Shown here one piece after another: positions 1-7,645 of a DNA stretch of 50,327 bases. The stretch's first letter is position 1; the number at the start of each line of letters is the position of its first letter. Source of the stretch: Oscillospiraceae bacterium (GTDB lineage: Bacteria > Bacillota > Clostridia > Oscillospirales > Ruminococcaceae). A model generated the notes under the pieces. It made no database searches and was not told the DNA's origin. It saw only the letters and a program-made list of their open reading frames with translations. The stretch covers positions 1 through 50,327 of the forward strand of contig JAFRAJ010000012.1 of NCBI GenBank assembly GCA_017405465.1, in the 5' to 3' direction. Made by a program: the position numbers and the translations under genes.

Positions 1-1
1 T

Positions 2-43
2 GGGCTAATATCAGTTATGGGAAAATTTATCATGGCACTTTAA
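2..43 (+). CDS. possible 3' end of an upstream gene (partial)
   Basis: An open frame enters from the left edge, reads GLISVMGKFIMAL and stops with TAA at 41-43. A hairpin with a T-run follows 18 bases later, as expected behind the last gene of an operon. Only 13 residues are visible, so no family can be named and the frame itself is a guess. Confidence 0.25.
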   Translation, partial: GLISVMGKFIMAL

Positions 44-60
44 ATTTTACCATAAAGATC

Positions 61-96
61 GGCGTCGACCCTTCCGGGACGACGCCGTCTTTTTCT
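61..96 (+). terminator. intrinsic terminator of the gene left of the window
   Basis: The arms GGCGTCG (61-67) and CGACGCC (80-86) form a seven-pair GC-rich stem, followed by GTCTTTTTCT. This is a standard rho-independent terminator on the + strand. Confidence 0.75.
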
Positions 97-112
97 CTTA
101 TCCTAATTATTC

Positions 113-138
113 GGGGGCGTGACTTTTGTCACACCCCC
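113..138 (+). repeat. hairpin GGGGG-GTGAC / GTCAC-CCCCC
   Basis: The arms GGGGGcGTGAC (113-123) and GTCACaCCCCC (128-138) pair around a TTTT loop with one C/A mismatch. It lies directly before the 42-bp palindrome and has no T-run after it, so it is not a simple terminator. It may be part of the structured leader of the next gene. Confidence 0.6.
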
Positions 139-140
139 AT

Positions 141-182
141 ATAATAAATTCAGTGTGAGCATGCTCACACTGAATTTATTAT
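141..182. repeat. perfect 42-bp palindrome before a ribosome site
   Basis: Bases 141-160 are the exact reverse complement of 163-182, and the central AT (161-162) is self-complementary, so all 42 bases are a perfect palindrome centred on GAGCATGCTC. It ends five bases before the CGGAGG ribosome site of the gene starting at 200. It could act as an RNA hairpin in the leader, a protein-binding site, or the remnant of a small repeat element. Confidence 0.85.
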
Positions 183-199
183 TTATACGGAGGTTCGAT

Positions 200-1135
200 A
201 TGCCACTTGTTAAAGCTCAATGCACGAACTGTGGAGGAGCTCTTGAAGTCGATACTGAAAAGAAAGCTGCTATATGCCCTTACTGCCATGAGGCCTATGT
301 CGTAGAAGATGCGATCAATAACTATATCACACATATCGAACATCTTCATGCGGATAATGTCACTATAAACGATGACCGCGCAGCTGCTTCCCGCCTTGAA
401 GCAGCAGAAGCCAGTCTGAAACTAAAGCACTGGGATGAAGCGGCTAACTCTTTCGAGGAAGTTTGCGAACTTACTCCTCAGGACTACAGAGGCTGGTGGG
501 GAATGATCAGAGCCCTTACCGAGGAATTCTCAGAAAAACTGATTACTGATTATGAATTCAAAAGGCTCAATGAGTACTACGAAGATGCTTTGACTTTCAT
601 GAATTCTGACGAGAAGGGTGAAACCAAAAGCATCTTTGAACCGTATATGAAATCCGTCAAAGAAAACCGTGATTATTGTCAAAAGACCCTAGAAGAGAGA
701 ATAAAGGGTTTGGAAGCAGAAATATCTAATCTCTCAGATAAATATGTGAAACTACAGAGTACCTCCAGCAGAAACGAAAACTGGTGGTTCGAATCAGATC
801 TAGGCTGTTTAGGTTTAATTATATTGGGGATTATCCTCGTTTTCGGTATAGTTCAACTGTATATCGGAAATGTATCGGAGGGATTGTTATTTATTACTAT
901 TCTTATAATTCCCTTTATCTTAGGCGCCATTAGCAGACGCAATGCAAAATCCTACAATACCAAAATGAGCGCCAAGATGGATCAAGTCAGTTCTCAGCGC
1001 CGTTCCACGGAATCCCAACTCAATACCTGTAAAGGAGCACTTTCATATCTGAGAGGAGACCATTTCTTTGCAAGTACACGCAATTATGAAGTTTCCTTAT
1101 TAAACGAAATCATTTCTAAAAGAACTGCCAAATAA
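200..1135 (+). CDS. zinc-ribbon / helical-repeat membrane protein, copy 1
   Basis: The 311-residue protein starts at the ATG at 200, which has CGGAGG upstream; an in-frame ATG at 119 would lie inside the leader hairpins and has no ribosome site. Residues 8-29 form a TFIIB-type zinc ribbon (CTNC ... CPYC, Cys 8, 11, 26, 29). A helical region with TPR-like character follows (about 60-190), then a charged helix and two hydrophobic segments near 201-222 and 228-245. The ribbon and soluble part would face the cytoplasm. It is a tandem paralogue of the next gene and is nearly identical to it through residue 105 or so, including the run THIEHLHADNVTINDDR. The function is unknown; a sensory or scaffold role is only a guess. 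Confidence 0.8.
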   Translation: MPLVKAQCTNCGGALEVDTEKKAAICPYCHEAYVVEDAINNYITHIEHLHADNVTINDDRAAASRLEAAEASLKLKHWDEAANSFEEVCELTPQDYRGWWGMIRALTEEFSEKLITDYEFKRLNEYYEDALTFMNSDEKGETKSIFEPYMKSVKENRDYCQKTLEERIKGLEAEISNLSDKYVKLQSTSSRNENWWFESDLGCLGLIILGIILVFGIVQLYIGNVSEGLLFITILIIPFILGAISRRNAKSYNTKMSAKMDQVSSQRRSTESQLNTCKGALSYLRGDHFFASTRNYEVSLLNEIISKRTAK

Positions 1136-1275
1136 AATGAATGATTCCATAAGGTGCTGATGATCTAGCTTTCATGCATGAAAAACGATAATTCAAACAA
1201 ATATAACTACATAGTTTTTTTCTAGTTATTCATCCTTTAGAATCTCACTCTGGGTTTTGATACGGAGGTCGGATT
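1136..1275. other. AT-rich spacer between the two zinc-ribbon genes
   Basis: This 140-base gap holds a 14-base palindrome TTTCATGCATGAAA (1170-1183) and a weak five-pair hairpin AACTACATAGTT (1205-1216) running into a T-run. Neither is convincing as a terminator. No clear promoter was found, so the second gene may be read from the first or from a weak local promoter. Confidence 0.4.
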
Positions 1276-2205
1276 ATGCAACTGGTCAAAGCTATATGCC
1301 CTAACTGCGGTGGTTTTCTTGAAGTTGATGCTTCTAATAAGGCTGCTATATGTACGTTCTGCAAACTGCCTTTCATTATTGAAGAAGCCATCAACAACTA
1401 CACTACACATATCGAGCATCTTCATGCGGATAATGTCACGATAAATGACGACCGCACAGCAGCTGCCCGTCTTGAAGCCGGAGAAGCTAATCTGAAGCTG
1501 AAACACTGGCCAGAAGCAGAGAAGGTTTTCAAAGAGGTATGCGACCTTACCCCGCAGGACTACCGCGGATGGTGGGGCAGGATCCGTGCTATAACGCAGG
1601 AATTTACGGCTGATCTTTTTCACGGTGATGAGATAGCGACTCTGAATGATCTTTTCAACTCTGTATCCACTTTTCTGAACGGTCCGGAGAAGGCTGAGAT
1701 AGTACAGACGTTTGATTCGTACATTGGCAGGGTAACAGAGATCAACCGCAGAAGCGAAGATCTGCTGAGCAGAAAGGCTGAAGATCTGCGCGGCAAGATA
1801 AAGGAACTTGAAGACGAAAAAAGCAGGATCCAGGATCATCTCGGAAAAGGTAAGGACTGGGACCTCAGGGACGGTACTGCTCTGGGCCTTATACTCCGTC
1901 TCATGCTCATCGTTGGTATCGCTCTGAGCCTCTTTGGTATTCCGGTAGGTTTTCTCCTAGCTGGAGTATCGGTGATCGCGTTTCTGGCAACTTTTGTACA
2001 TAACAAAATAAGGGATATATCGCACAAGAATGCGTCACACAAGATATACGAAATCAATGATAAGATCAATCCTCTGAGGCTTGAACTTGCCACAAGTGAA
2101 AACGCACTTAAATTGCTGAATGATTCACAAGCCTATATCGTTTATTATCAGAAGGATGAGGCAATCGCTGCCCTGGAGAGAGTCACTTCTGCTTTGGAGA
2201 GATAG
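1276..2205 (+). CDS. zinc-ribbon / helical-repeat membrane protein, copy 2
   Basis: The 309-residue protein is preceded by ACGGAGG at a good distance. It repeats the layout of its upstream neighbour: zinc ribbon CPNC ... CTFC (Cys 8, 11, 26, 29), a helical segment to about 150, a charged coiled stretch (155-195), then a hydrophobic hairpin (about 203-241) and a short cytoplasmic tail. The ribbon and helical part match copy 1 closely, while the segments after about residue 110 have diverged. The pair therefore looks like a tandem duplication with a conserved front and a varying membrane end. A terminator follows. The biochemical function is unknown. Confidence 0.8.
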   Translation: MQLVKAICPNCGGFLEVDASNKAAICTFCKLPFIIEEAINNYTTHIEHLHADNVTINDDRTAAARLEAGEANLKLKHWPEAEKVFKEVCDLTPQDYRGWWGRIRAITQEFTADLFHGDEIATLNDLFNSVSTFLNGPEKAEIVQTFDSYIGRVTEINRRSEDLLSRKAEDLRGKIKELEDEKSRIQDHLGKGKDWDLRDGTALGLILRLMLIVGIALSLFGIPVGFLLAGVSVIAFLATFVHNKIRDISHKNASHKIYEINDKINPLRLELATSENALKLLNDSQAYIVYYQKDEAIAALERVTSALER

Positions 2206-2256
2206 GAGCACGTCCGAATCTTTTCTCTAAGAAAAATCAGATTTATAATCAAAAAC

Positions 2257-2288
2257 CCATCCGTCGTATATTCCGGATGGATTTTTTC
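2257..2288 (+). terminator. intrinsic terminator after the zinc-ribbon pair
   Basis: CCATCCG (2257-2263) and CGGATGG (2274-2280) form a seven-pair stem followed by ATTTTTTC. Confidence 0.8.
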
Positions 2289-2300
2289 ATGTATTCTCGG

Positions 2301-2340
2301 TTTATCGCCATTAAACATAATTATATCGTATTGCGATAAA
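2301..2340. promoter_or_regulatory. inverted repeats upstream of the DUF4173 promoter
   Basis: Two overlapping dyads are visible: TTTATCGC (2301-2308) with GCGATAAA (2333-2340), and TATCG-TATTG-CGATA (2324-2338). They lie just upstream of the -35 box. The core ATCGTAT also occurs in the dyad over the padR promoter at 43239-43257. A regulator site is plausible but unproven. Confidence 0.4.
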
Positions 2341-2346
2341 TTTTAC

Positions 2347-2375
2347 TTGACTTTCATTCTGTACTGAGTTATCCT
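2347..2375 (+). promoter_or_regulatory. promoter of the DUF4173 gene
   Basis: TTGACT (2347-2352), a 17-base spacer and TATCCT (2370-2375) make a good sigma-A-type promoter 33 bases before the ATG. Confidence 0.65.
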
Positions 2376-2408
2376 TTCCTCACAGCTTTATAGAAAGGCC
2401 TTCTGTCT

Positions 2409-3758
2409 ATGGAAAATAACTCTCACATCAACACCGTGCCTCAGGGCTCAGCTCCTTCTTTACAGGAGACATATCAGAAGCCGCGTTTTGCTGCCACTGC
2501 AGCAGAAGGCATCAGTGCACTGCTGTCATATATCCTTGCCGCGCTTTACATACACTGGAGCGGCCTTGTAAACCCATACGACGATGGTACCAAAGCAGTT
2601 CTCCTGATACTTACAGCACTGCTTATCGTCACTATCACGGAGATCCTCCATTGGAAAAAACTCCGCAGAAAGGAGAGCTGGCTCTGGCTTGCATGCTTCA
2701 TGATCTGCACAGTATCTAGAGCATTCAATCTGAGCAGTGTGTGGTATGAATATCAGCTTGGACTCTTTATACATCTGTTCGCAGTATGGTGGATACTGAC
2801 GAGATCCGACTCTCTTCTGGAAGGTGAGACCGGACATCTTCTTCCCCTGGACGGTCTGAACGGGTTCGTGATATTCCCCTTTTCAAATTTCTTTCTCAGA
2901 ATAAGGACACTGTACTTTTTCCCCTCCGAAGCGGTCAGAAACCGCAGAGACCCGGAGAAGAAACACCACATAAGTCCCTGGTCTGTCGTTGCGTTGGTCA
3001 TCAGCGCGTATCTGCTGTTCACTGCGGCTTCGCTGCTGATCTCCGCTGACAGCGGTTTCCGCAGCAGATTTGAGGATATCACAGAATTCCTGTCGCATAT
3101 CTCCGACTGGATCGACAGCTGGTTCGACGAGGATCTTCCCTTCCGCTTTCTTCTGGAGCTTCCTGTAGGCTGCTGGCTCTTCGGACTGATGGCCGGCACT
3201 GCAAGACAGAAGGAGAGTTACCGTGAGGGCATGAGGAGCGGTGCGTACGGATTTCTTGAGAACCTGAAAAAGGTCCCCGGGAAGGTCTGGACGGCAGTCA
3301 TCATCGTCTTCTCCCTGCTGTACGCTGCTTTCTTCCTGCTGCAAGGCTCCTATCTCTTCGGGGCATTCACAGGACATCTTCCGGAAGGCTTCATCATATC
3401 GCAGTACGCGAGAGAAGGCTTCTTTGAGCTGTGCAAGGTCATAGCAGTGAACTTCAGCGTGCTGTGGCTCGCGACCAGGATGGTGACAGATGAGACCAAG
3501 AACTCTGCATCTTTCCTCTGGTCCTGTCTCATATTCCTTGCCGAGAGCATGCTGTTTGCGATAATTGCCTTCTCCAAACTGTATTTATATATACACACTT
3601 TCGGATTCACTCCATTGAGACTTCAGAGCACCTGGCTCGTCTGCGTATGTTTCGCGGGATGCGCGTTCTGGATGTGGTCACTTGTCACCGGGAACAAATC
3701 CTTCCGCAAGTGGGTCATCTTCAGCGCAGTAACTCTCTGTCTGCTCTGCGTCTTCTAA
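2409..3758 (+). CDS. DUF4173 (DUF4153-type) multipass membrane protein
   Basis: The 449-residue protein has a short polar N-terminus and about ten hydrophobic segments. The stretch with YAREGFFELCKVIAVN in the second half is the characteristic conserved block of DUF4173/DUF4153 membrane proteins. GAAAGG precedes the ATG by about ten bases, and the gene has its own promoter and terminator, so it is monocistronic. The family has no established function; neighbours elsewhere often include regulators of envelope genes. The family assignment is fairly safe, but no role can be given. Confidence 0.8.
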   Translation: MENNSHINTVPQGSAPSLQETYQKPRFAATAAEGISALLSYILAALYIHWSGLVNPYDDGTKAVLLILTALLIVTITEILHWKKLRRKESWLWLACFMICTVSRAFNLSSVWYEYQLGLFIHLFAVWWILTRSDSLLEGETGHLLPLDGLNGFVIFPFSNFFLRIRTLYFFPSEAVRNRRDPEKKHHISPWSVVALVISAYLLFTAASLLISADSGFRSRFEDITEFLSHISDWIDSWFDEDLPFRFLLELPVGCWLFGLMAGTARQKESYREGMRSGAYGFLENLKKVPGKVWTAVIIVFSLLYAAFFLLQGSYLFGAFTGHLPEGFIISQYAREGFFELCKVIAVNFSVLWLATRMVTDETKNSASFLWSCLIFLAESMLFAIIAFSKLYLYIHTFGFTPLRLQSTWLVCVCFAGCAFWMWSLVTGNKSFRKWVIFSAVTLCLLCVF

Positions 3759-3771
3759 ATGATTTCGTTAC

Positions 3772-3810
3772 AAAAAACACAAGAACCGGCAATTGCCGGT
3801 TCTTTTCTTT
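3772..3810. terminator. bidirectional terminator between convergent genes
   Basis: The segment 3781-3804 is a 24-base perfect palindrome centred on GGCAATTGCC. On the + strand TTTTC follows the stem, and on the - strand a T-run (reverse of the A-run at about 3773-3778) follows. It serves the DUF4173 gene and the convergent gene ending at 3824. Confidence 0.85.
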
Positions 3811-3823
3811 ATGCTGCTTTGTA

Positions 3824-4807
3824 TCATCTGATCCTGGAAGTAAACTCCGGATCCGAATCGGCAAATAAATATTTACTGCGTTCTTCCGGATCTTCATGCC
3901 ACGGTATCTCTGCATGCAATTCTGCTTTAGCTTCTTCTTCACTGACGGGCAGGAGATCGTAGCCTCCCCAGTGATAGTAGTTGTCATCCGGACTCAGGCG
4001 GAAGAACACTTTCATCTCTTCATCGAAGCAAACACATTTGCAATAAGCCCCGTAGGAGCCTGAAAGAACATGGATCGGCTTCCAGAGTCTACCGGTCATT
4101 TCCTCAGCCATCCTGTATATACGGGATTCGCATTTCTGAATATCCGTACGCGGTTCGGAACCTATTGTACTGTACTCGTTCCCTTTGTAGTCTAGACTGT
4201 GCAGTATTCCGTATTTGACAGCATTGTATATGTCGCCCGGTCCTTTCGCTTCGGTTTTCAGAAACTCTTCCACACCTTTTCTGTATGCTTTGAAGATATT
4301 CGCATGCTCATTCTCCAGTTTTCCGAGCACATGATCCGCAATCATCCTTTTCCATTTCTCTTCCTTTTCAGCACGGAAACCTCTGCATTTTCCCGCATTT
4401 CGGCTTTCCGCAGATGAATAGAACTCTTCTGCATCGGAAGAAAAACTGTCTTCTATTGTACCCATGCCTTCCAGAGTAAGTTCTGAAAGGATCGATAGCG
4501 TTCTTTCAGCTATCAAGATAGCTGTCTCTTCATTTTTGATCTGCTCTTCAGTCTTAACTGTCTCGGTCTGATGTTCCTGACCGGGGAGCTTTCTGTCGAC
4601 GCTCTTCCATCCGTCTCTCAGATTCTGCACGAAACCGTATAAACACCCGCAGAAGAGCAGTACCGTCAGGACCGCAGGTATGATCATTCCTGATACTGCA
4701 AGAAAAACAGAAGCAAGGAAAAAGATGACCAGACAAATCACGAATTTGACTATTGTTTTCCTTTTTCCGCGTTCACTTTTTGATCCGATATTATGCTCAT
4801 CAGCCAT
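3824..4807 (-). CDS. membrane-anchored protein of unknown function
   Basis: The 327-residue protein begins with a basic segment and two hydrophobic helices (about 18-40 and 42-62). A long soluble, charge-rich part follows, with Trp/Tyr-rich motifs near the C-terminus (LSPDDNYYHWGGYDLLPVS). GGGGAAG precedes the ATG. It starts only 18 bases after the AAA-family gene upstream and is the last gene of the XRE-AAA-CYTH/ECF operon. I do not recognise the family. Its place suggests a membrane partner of that operon, but this rests on position alone. Confidence 0.65.
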   Translation of the reverse strand: MADEHNIGSKSERGKRKTIVKFVICLVIFFLASVFLAVSGMIIPAVLTVLLFCGCLYGFVQNLRDGWKSVDRKLPGQEHQTETVKTEEQIKNEETAILIAERTLSILSELTLEGMGTIEDSFSSDAEEFYSSAESRNAGKCRGFRAEKEEKWKRMIADHVLGKLENEHANIFKAYRKGVEEFLKTEAKGPGDIYNAVKYGILHSLDYKGNEYSTIGSEPRTDIQKCESRIYRMAEEMTGRLWKPIHVLSGSYGAYCKCVCFDEEMKVFFRLSPDDNYYHWGGYDLLPVSEEEAKAELHAEIPWHEDPEERSKYLFADSDPEFTSRIR

Positions 4808-4825
4808 GTGAAAATCTTCCCCATT

Positions 4826-5461
4826 CTATGATCTGGATGGTTCGATACTGTAAGGTTCGGGCTCTCCGAGAAACCTCAGGATTTCCGTAAGGAGTTTTTC
4901 CAGCTTCTTCTCGAATCCTGTCGAGTTGTCAAAGATCCTCAGGTACGGATGGCCTGTCCAGGCAGCGACAAGTCTGTCATCCAAGGCTACCGCTTCCTCC
5001 ACGCTCTCATACCTGGCGGCATTGTTTGCGTTGGTATAGGCTTCCACCGCGCCGTTCGCGGCGGTGACGAGATGGAACACCGCGTCATATCCGTTCCGGA
5101 ACTGTTCTTCCGTTGTTCCGAATTCGTCGCAAAGCTGCAGGAAATCCTCTTCCGCCATGTACGCTTTGTTGTCCATCATGCCGCGGTCGCAGACTATAAG
5201 GAGCTTTTCCGCATCCATCGTCTTTCCGGCGCGTTCAAAGAGCTCCTCCTTTTTCATCTGAAGCTCCATCTGGCATCTCTGGTAGTCGATATTCGTACCG
5301 CAGCCCCAGGGCGTGACTCCTCCGCCGATCAGTTCGGTGGCTGTCTCCGGAACGAACAGCACTTTGTACCCGTACTTTGGGATATTGTCCCTGATCCAGC
5401 TGAGAGCTGTCGTCTTTCCCGCGCAGGGACCGCCTGTAAGGACTATCTTCTTGATCTCCAT
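4826..5461 (-). CDS. AAA_28-family NTPase, short paralogue without CYTH domain
   Basis: The 211-residue protein has a Walker A motif GGPCAGKT (10-17), a Walker B-like strand LLIVCDRG and the conserved AYTNANNAAR and LDDRLVAAWTGHPYLR segments of AAA_28 (NadR/TTD14-like) NTPases. It is strongly similar to residues 77-280 of the XRE-AAA-CYTH protein two genes upstream. Similarity runs through FLGEPEP and then stops at SIEPSRS, exactly where the larger protein enters its CYTH domain (EIERK). It is therefore either a duplicate that lost its C-terminal domain or the free-standing form. The ribosome site is weak. It probably binds ATP or GTP; the substrate is unknown. Confidence 0.8.
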   Translation of the reverse strand: MEIKKIVLTGGPCAGKTTALSWIRDNIPKYGYKVLFVPETATELIGGGVTPWGCGTNIDYQRCQMELQMKKEELFERAGKTMDAEKLLIVCDRGMMDNKAYMAEEDFLQLCDEFGTTEEQFRNGYDAVFHLVTAANGAVEAYTNANNAARYESVEEAVALDDRLVAAWTGHPYLRIFDNSTGFEKKLEKLLTEILRFLGEPEPYSIEPSRS

Positions 5462-5533
5462 TTATCATTCCGTCTTTCTCTGGTCTTTTCTGATCTTCCG
5501 TCTGTATTATACCTCATGCATGGATCTGTCTCA

Positions 5534-6058
5534 TCACTGCTGTTTTTCCCTGAAATATCCGTCGAGCTTCCTGCACAGCGGATACGCGAGGATCAGGACC
5601 GCTGCGTCGGCGATGAAGGCATAGATGTTCATTCCTGCACGCACCAGGAACGGCTGAGATCTGATCAGGCTGTCGACCAGAGATTTTACCCCGAGGATCC
5701 CCAGTGCCGTGCTGATGACAGCCGTTACGGTCCAGGCAGCAGCGCCTAGCAGAACGTTCGGTAAGTCTTTTATTCTTTTCGATACGAGGCCGAGACAGAT
5801 ACCTATTGCTATATTTCCCAGCGCCCAGCCCGGCATCCCCCTGAGCCCGCTGGTCAGAAGGCAGTATACTATCACCCCGAAGGATCCCACTATAGTGCCG
5901 CACAAGGCTCCCAGGATGTAGCAGTAAGCAGCCATCGCGATATATCCGAGACACAGATAGTAGTTCTGGAAAACGGGCACCTGCAGGCAAAGCGTAAGGA
6001 CTGTGAACAGCGCGATACCGATACCGGTGAGAACTGTTTTACGAAGATCCTCTTTCAT
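5534..6058 (-). CDS. ECF transporter S component (substrate unknown)
   Basis: The 174-residue protein is almost entirely hydrophobic, with about six membrane segments and the small-residue pattern GALCGTIVGSFGV typical of ECF substrate-binding S components (riboflavin-type S fold). AAGGAGG precedes the ATG. No energy-coupling genes (EcfA/EcfT) are in the window, so it would share a module encoded elsewhere, as group II S components do. No riboswitch is visible before the gene or operon, so the vitamin cannot be read from regulation. It lies between two AAA_28 NTPase genes, which hints that the substrate is something those enzymes phosphorylate or hydrolyse. Confidence 0.75.
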   Translation of the reverse strand: MKEDLRKTVLTGIGIALFTVLTLCLQVPVFQNYYLCLGYIAMAAYCYILGALCGTIVGSFGVIVYCLLTSGLRGMPGWALGNIAIGICLGLVSKRIKDLPNVLLGAAAWTVTAVISTALGILGVKSLVDSLIRSQPFLVRAGMNIYAFIADAAVLILAYPLCRKLDGYFREKQQ

Positions 6059-6111
6059 TCTCTTCCTCCTTCAAGTCCAAAAAGTTTATACGGTATATGT
6101 TCCTGTACTGC

Positions 6112-7434
6112 TTACAGCTCTGCATCCTCCCATCCGGATGAGAGAGCTGCGTTCCTGTACCTGAGGTCATCTGTCACTTCTCTGATGACCTTAAGTTCCT
6201 TCGGAAGTTTCACCTCCTGCTCCTCATCTGAAAGTTCGATCTCCACGACTGCTCTGTCGTTCCAGAACGGATAGATATCTATCTCAAGATACTGATCTTC
6301 ATACATCATGCAGTATCTGGTCTTGCGTATCTGCCGCTTTTCTGTATCAGCACTCATCAGAAGATTCAGATACTCGCTTTGGGTAAGCTTTCTCTCAGTC
6401 TCGATTCGTTTCAGATCGCTAACCGGCTGTTTCACCGTCTGATAATAGGCGTAGTGTCCATCCGAACCTCTCTGTCTCAGTCTGACTTCATCCCCTGTCT
6501 CCGACCTGAGATAAGTCTGTATGATATCCACCTTGCTGCAGTTCGGCAGTGAATCGAGCCATTTAAGGTCCGGATAAGCGATCAGGTATTTCCTTTCTAT
6601 CTCGAACGGTTCAGGCTCTCCGAGGAATGAAAGGATCTCTTTCAGCAGTTTTTTCAGCTTGTCTTCGAAATCGGTGGAGTTGTCTATCACTCTCAGATGA
6701 GGGTGTCCTGTCCATGCTGCGATGAGTCTGTCATCCAAAGCAGCAGCCTCTTCCGGCGTCTCTTTTCTCGCGGCATTGTTTGCTGTAGTGTACGCTTCTG
6801 CCGCACCTTTTGCCGCCGTTACCAGATGGAACACTGCAGCGTAATCATCCCTCAGCTCCACTTCATTTGTCTCGAGCGTCCTGCAAAGCTGCAGGAACTC
6901 AAGATCAGTCATATACGCCTTGCCGTCTATGGTGCCCCGGTCGCAGACGATGAGGACCTTTTCTGTTTCCATCGCCCTCGCCGCGTCTTCAAAGATCTTC
7001 TCCTTTTCGATCTGCAGCTTCATAACGCTTTTCTGAAACTCAAATACGGATGCGCAGGTCCAGGGAGCGACTCCGCCTCCGATCAGCTCTGTCGCTGTTT
7101 CAGGAACATAAAGCACCGTATATCCGTACTTGGGAAGATTGTTCTGTATCCAGCTTAGAGCTGTTGTCTTTCCTGCACATGGACCGCCTGTAAGGACGAT
7201 CTTGGTGATCTCCGGTCCGTCCTTCTTTTCCCTGCTCATAAGCAGCTCCTCTACAGGTACTCCAAACAGGGCAGCGAGCTTGCGAAGCATATCCGTAGTA
7301 GGTTTCGACGCTCCGTTCTCCCACTTGGATATCGCCTTGCTGCTGTTCCCAAGCTTTTCTGCCAGTTCCTTCTGCGTCAGGCCTGCCGCCTTGCGGAACC
7401 CGTAAAGTTTTTCTCCGAAACGATAGTCGTTCAT
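6112..7434 (-). CDS. XRE-type HTH / AAA_28 NTPase / CYTH fusion protein
   Basis: The 440-residue protein joins three domains. Residues 1-65 are an XRE/Cro helix-turn-helix (GLTQKELAEKLGNSSKAISKWENG). Residues 77-270 are an AAA_28 P-loop NTPase with Walker A GGPCAGKT (83-90) and IVCDRG (162-167). Residues 278-435 are a CYTH domain opening with the metal-triphosphate signature ExExK (EIERK, 278-282) and followed by EVRLRQRG and YLEIDIY. AAA_28 plus CYTH is the layout of animal TTD14, and CYTH enzymes act on inorganic or organic triphosphates. A DNA-binding domain on the same chain suggests a transcription factor that senses a nucleotide or triphosphate ligand. It heads the operon with an ECF S component and a short paralogue. 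Confidence 0.85.
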   Translation of the reverse strand: MNDYRFGEKLYGFRKAAGLTQKELAEKLGNSSKAISKWENGASKPTTDMLRKLAALFGVPVEELLMSREKKDGPEITKIVLTGGPCAGKTTALSWIQNNLPKYGYTVLYVPETATELIGGGVAPWTCASVFEFQKSVMKLQIEKEKIFEDAARAMETEKVLIVCDRGTIDGKAYMTDLEFLQLCRTLETNEVELRDDYAAVFHLVTAAKGAAEAYTTANNAARKETPEEAAALDDRLIAAWTGHPHLRVIDNSTDFEDKLKKLLKEILSFLGEPEPFEIERKYLIAYPDLKWLDSLPNCSKVDIIQTYLRSETGDEVRLRQRGSDGHYAYYQTVKQPVSDLKRIETERKLTQSEYLNLLMSADTEKRQIRKTRYCMMYEDQYLEIDIYPFWNDRAVVEIELSDEEQEVKLPKELKVIREVTDDLRYRNAALSSGWEDAEL

Positions 7435-7585
7435 CCGGTCCTCACTGTATCTCTGCCTCAGCAGTGTTATCTGTCTCTCCGTCTTTATTGTATCCTTTAT
7501 GCCTGCTCTTGTGTTGATAAAGAGGGTGAACTTCGGTAGAGCTTTGAACCATCACCGTTCTTTCTTTTTAATGCATTTTCTGCAC

Positions 7586-7627
7586 TTTAAAACGGCGCCT
7601 CGCCTTTCTCCGGTCCAGGGCGCCGTT
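7586..7627 (-). terminator. hairpin terminator downstream of the GH3-like operon
   Basis: AACGGCGCC (7591-7599) and GGCGCCGTT (7619-7627) pair perfectly. Read on the - strand the stem ends in GTTTTAA, a short T-run. It closes the operon whose last gene ends at 7646. Confidence 0.65.
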
Positions 7628-7645
7628 ACCGTTATGTTTTCTTTT

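Noticed and set aside
1205..1222. Hairpin AACTACATAGTT with T-run considered as a terminator between the zinc-ribbon genes
   Set aside because: The stem has only five pairs, mostly A-T, too weak to call an intrinsic terminator.
4949..5749. Open frame of 266 codons on the + strand
   Set aside because: It lies opposite the short AAA_28 and ECF genes, has no ribosome site, and its translation is not protein-like; the opposite strand has clear motifs.
6059..6111. Possible vitamin riboswitch before the ECF S component
   Set aside because: The gap is only 53 bases and holds just a ribosome site; no TPP, FMN or cobalamin consensus was seen.
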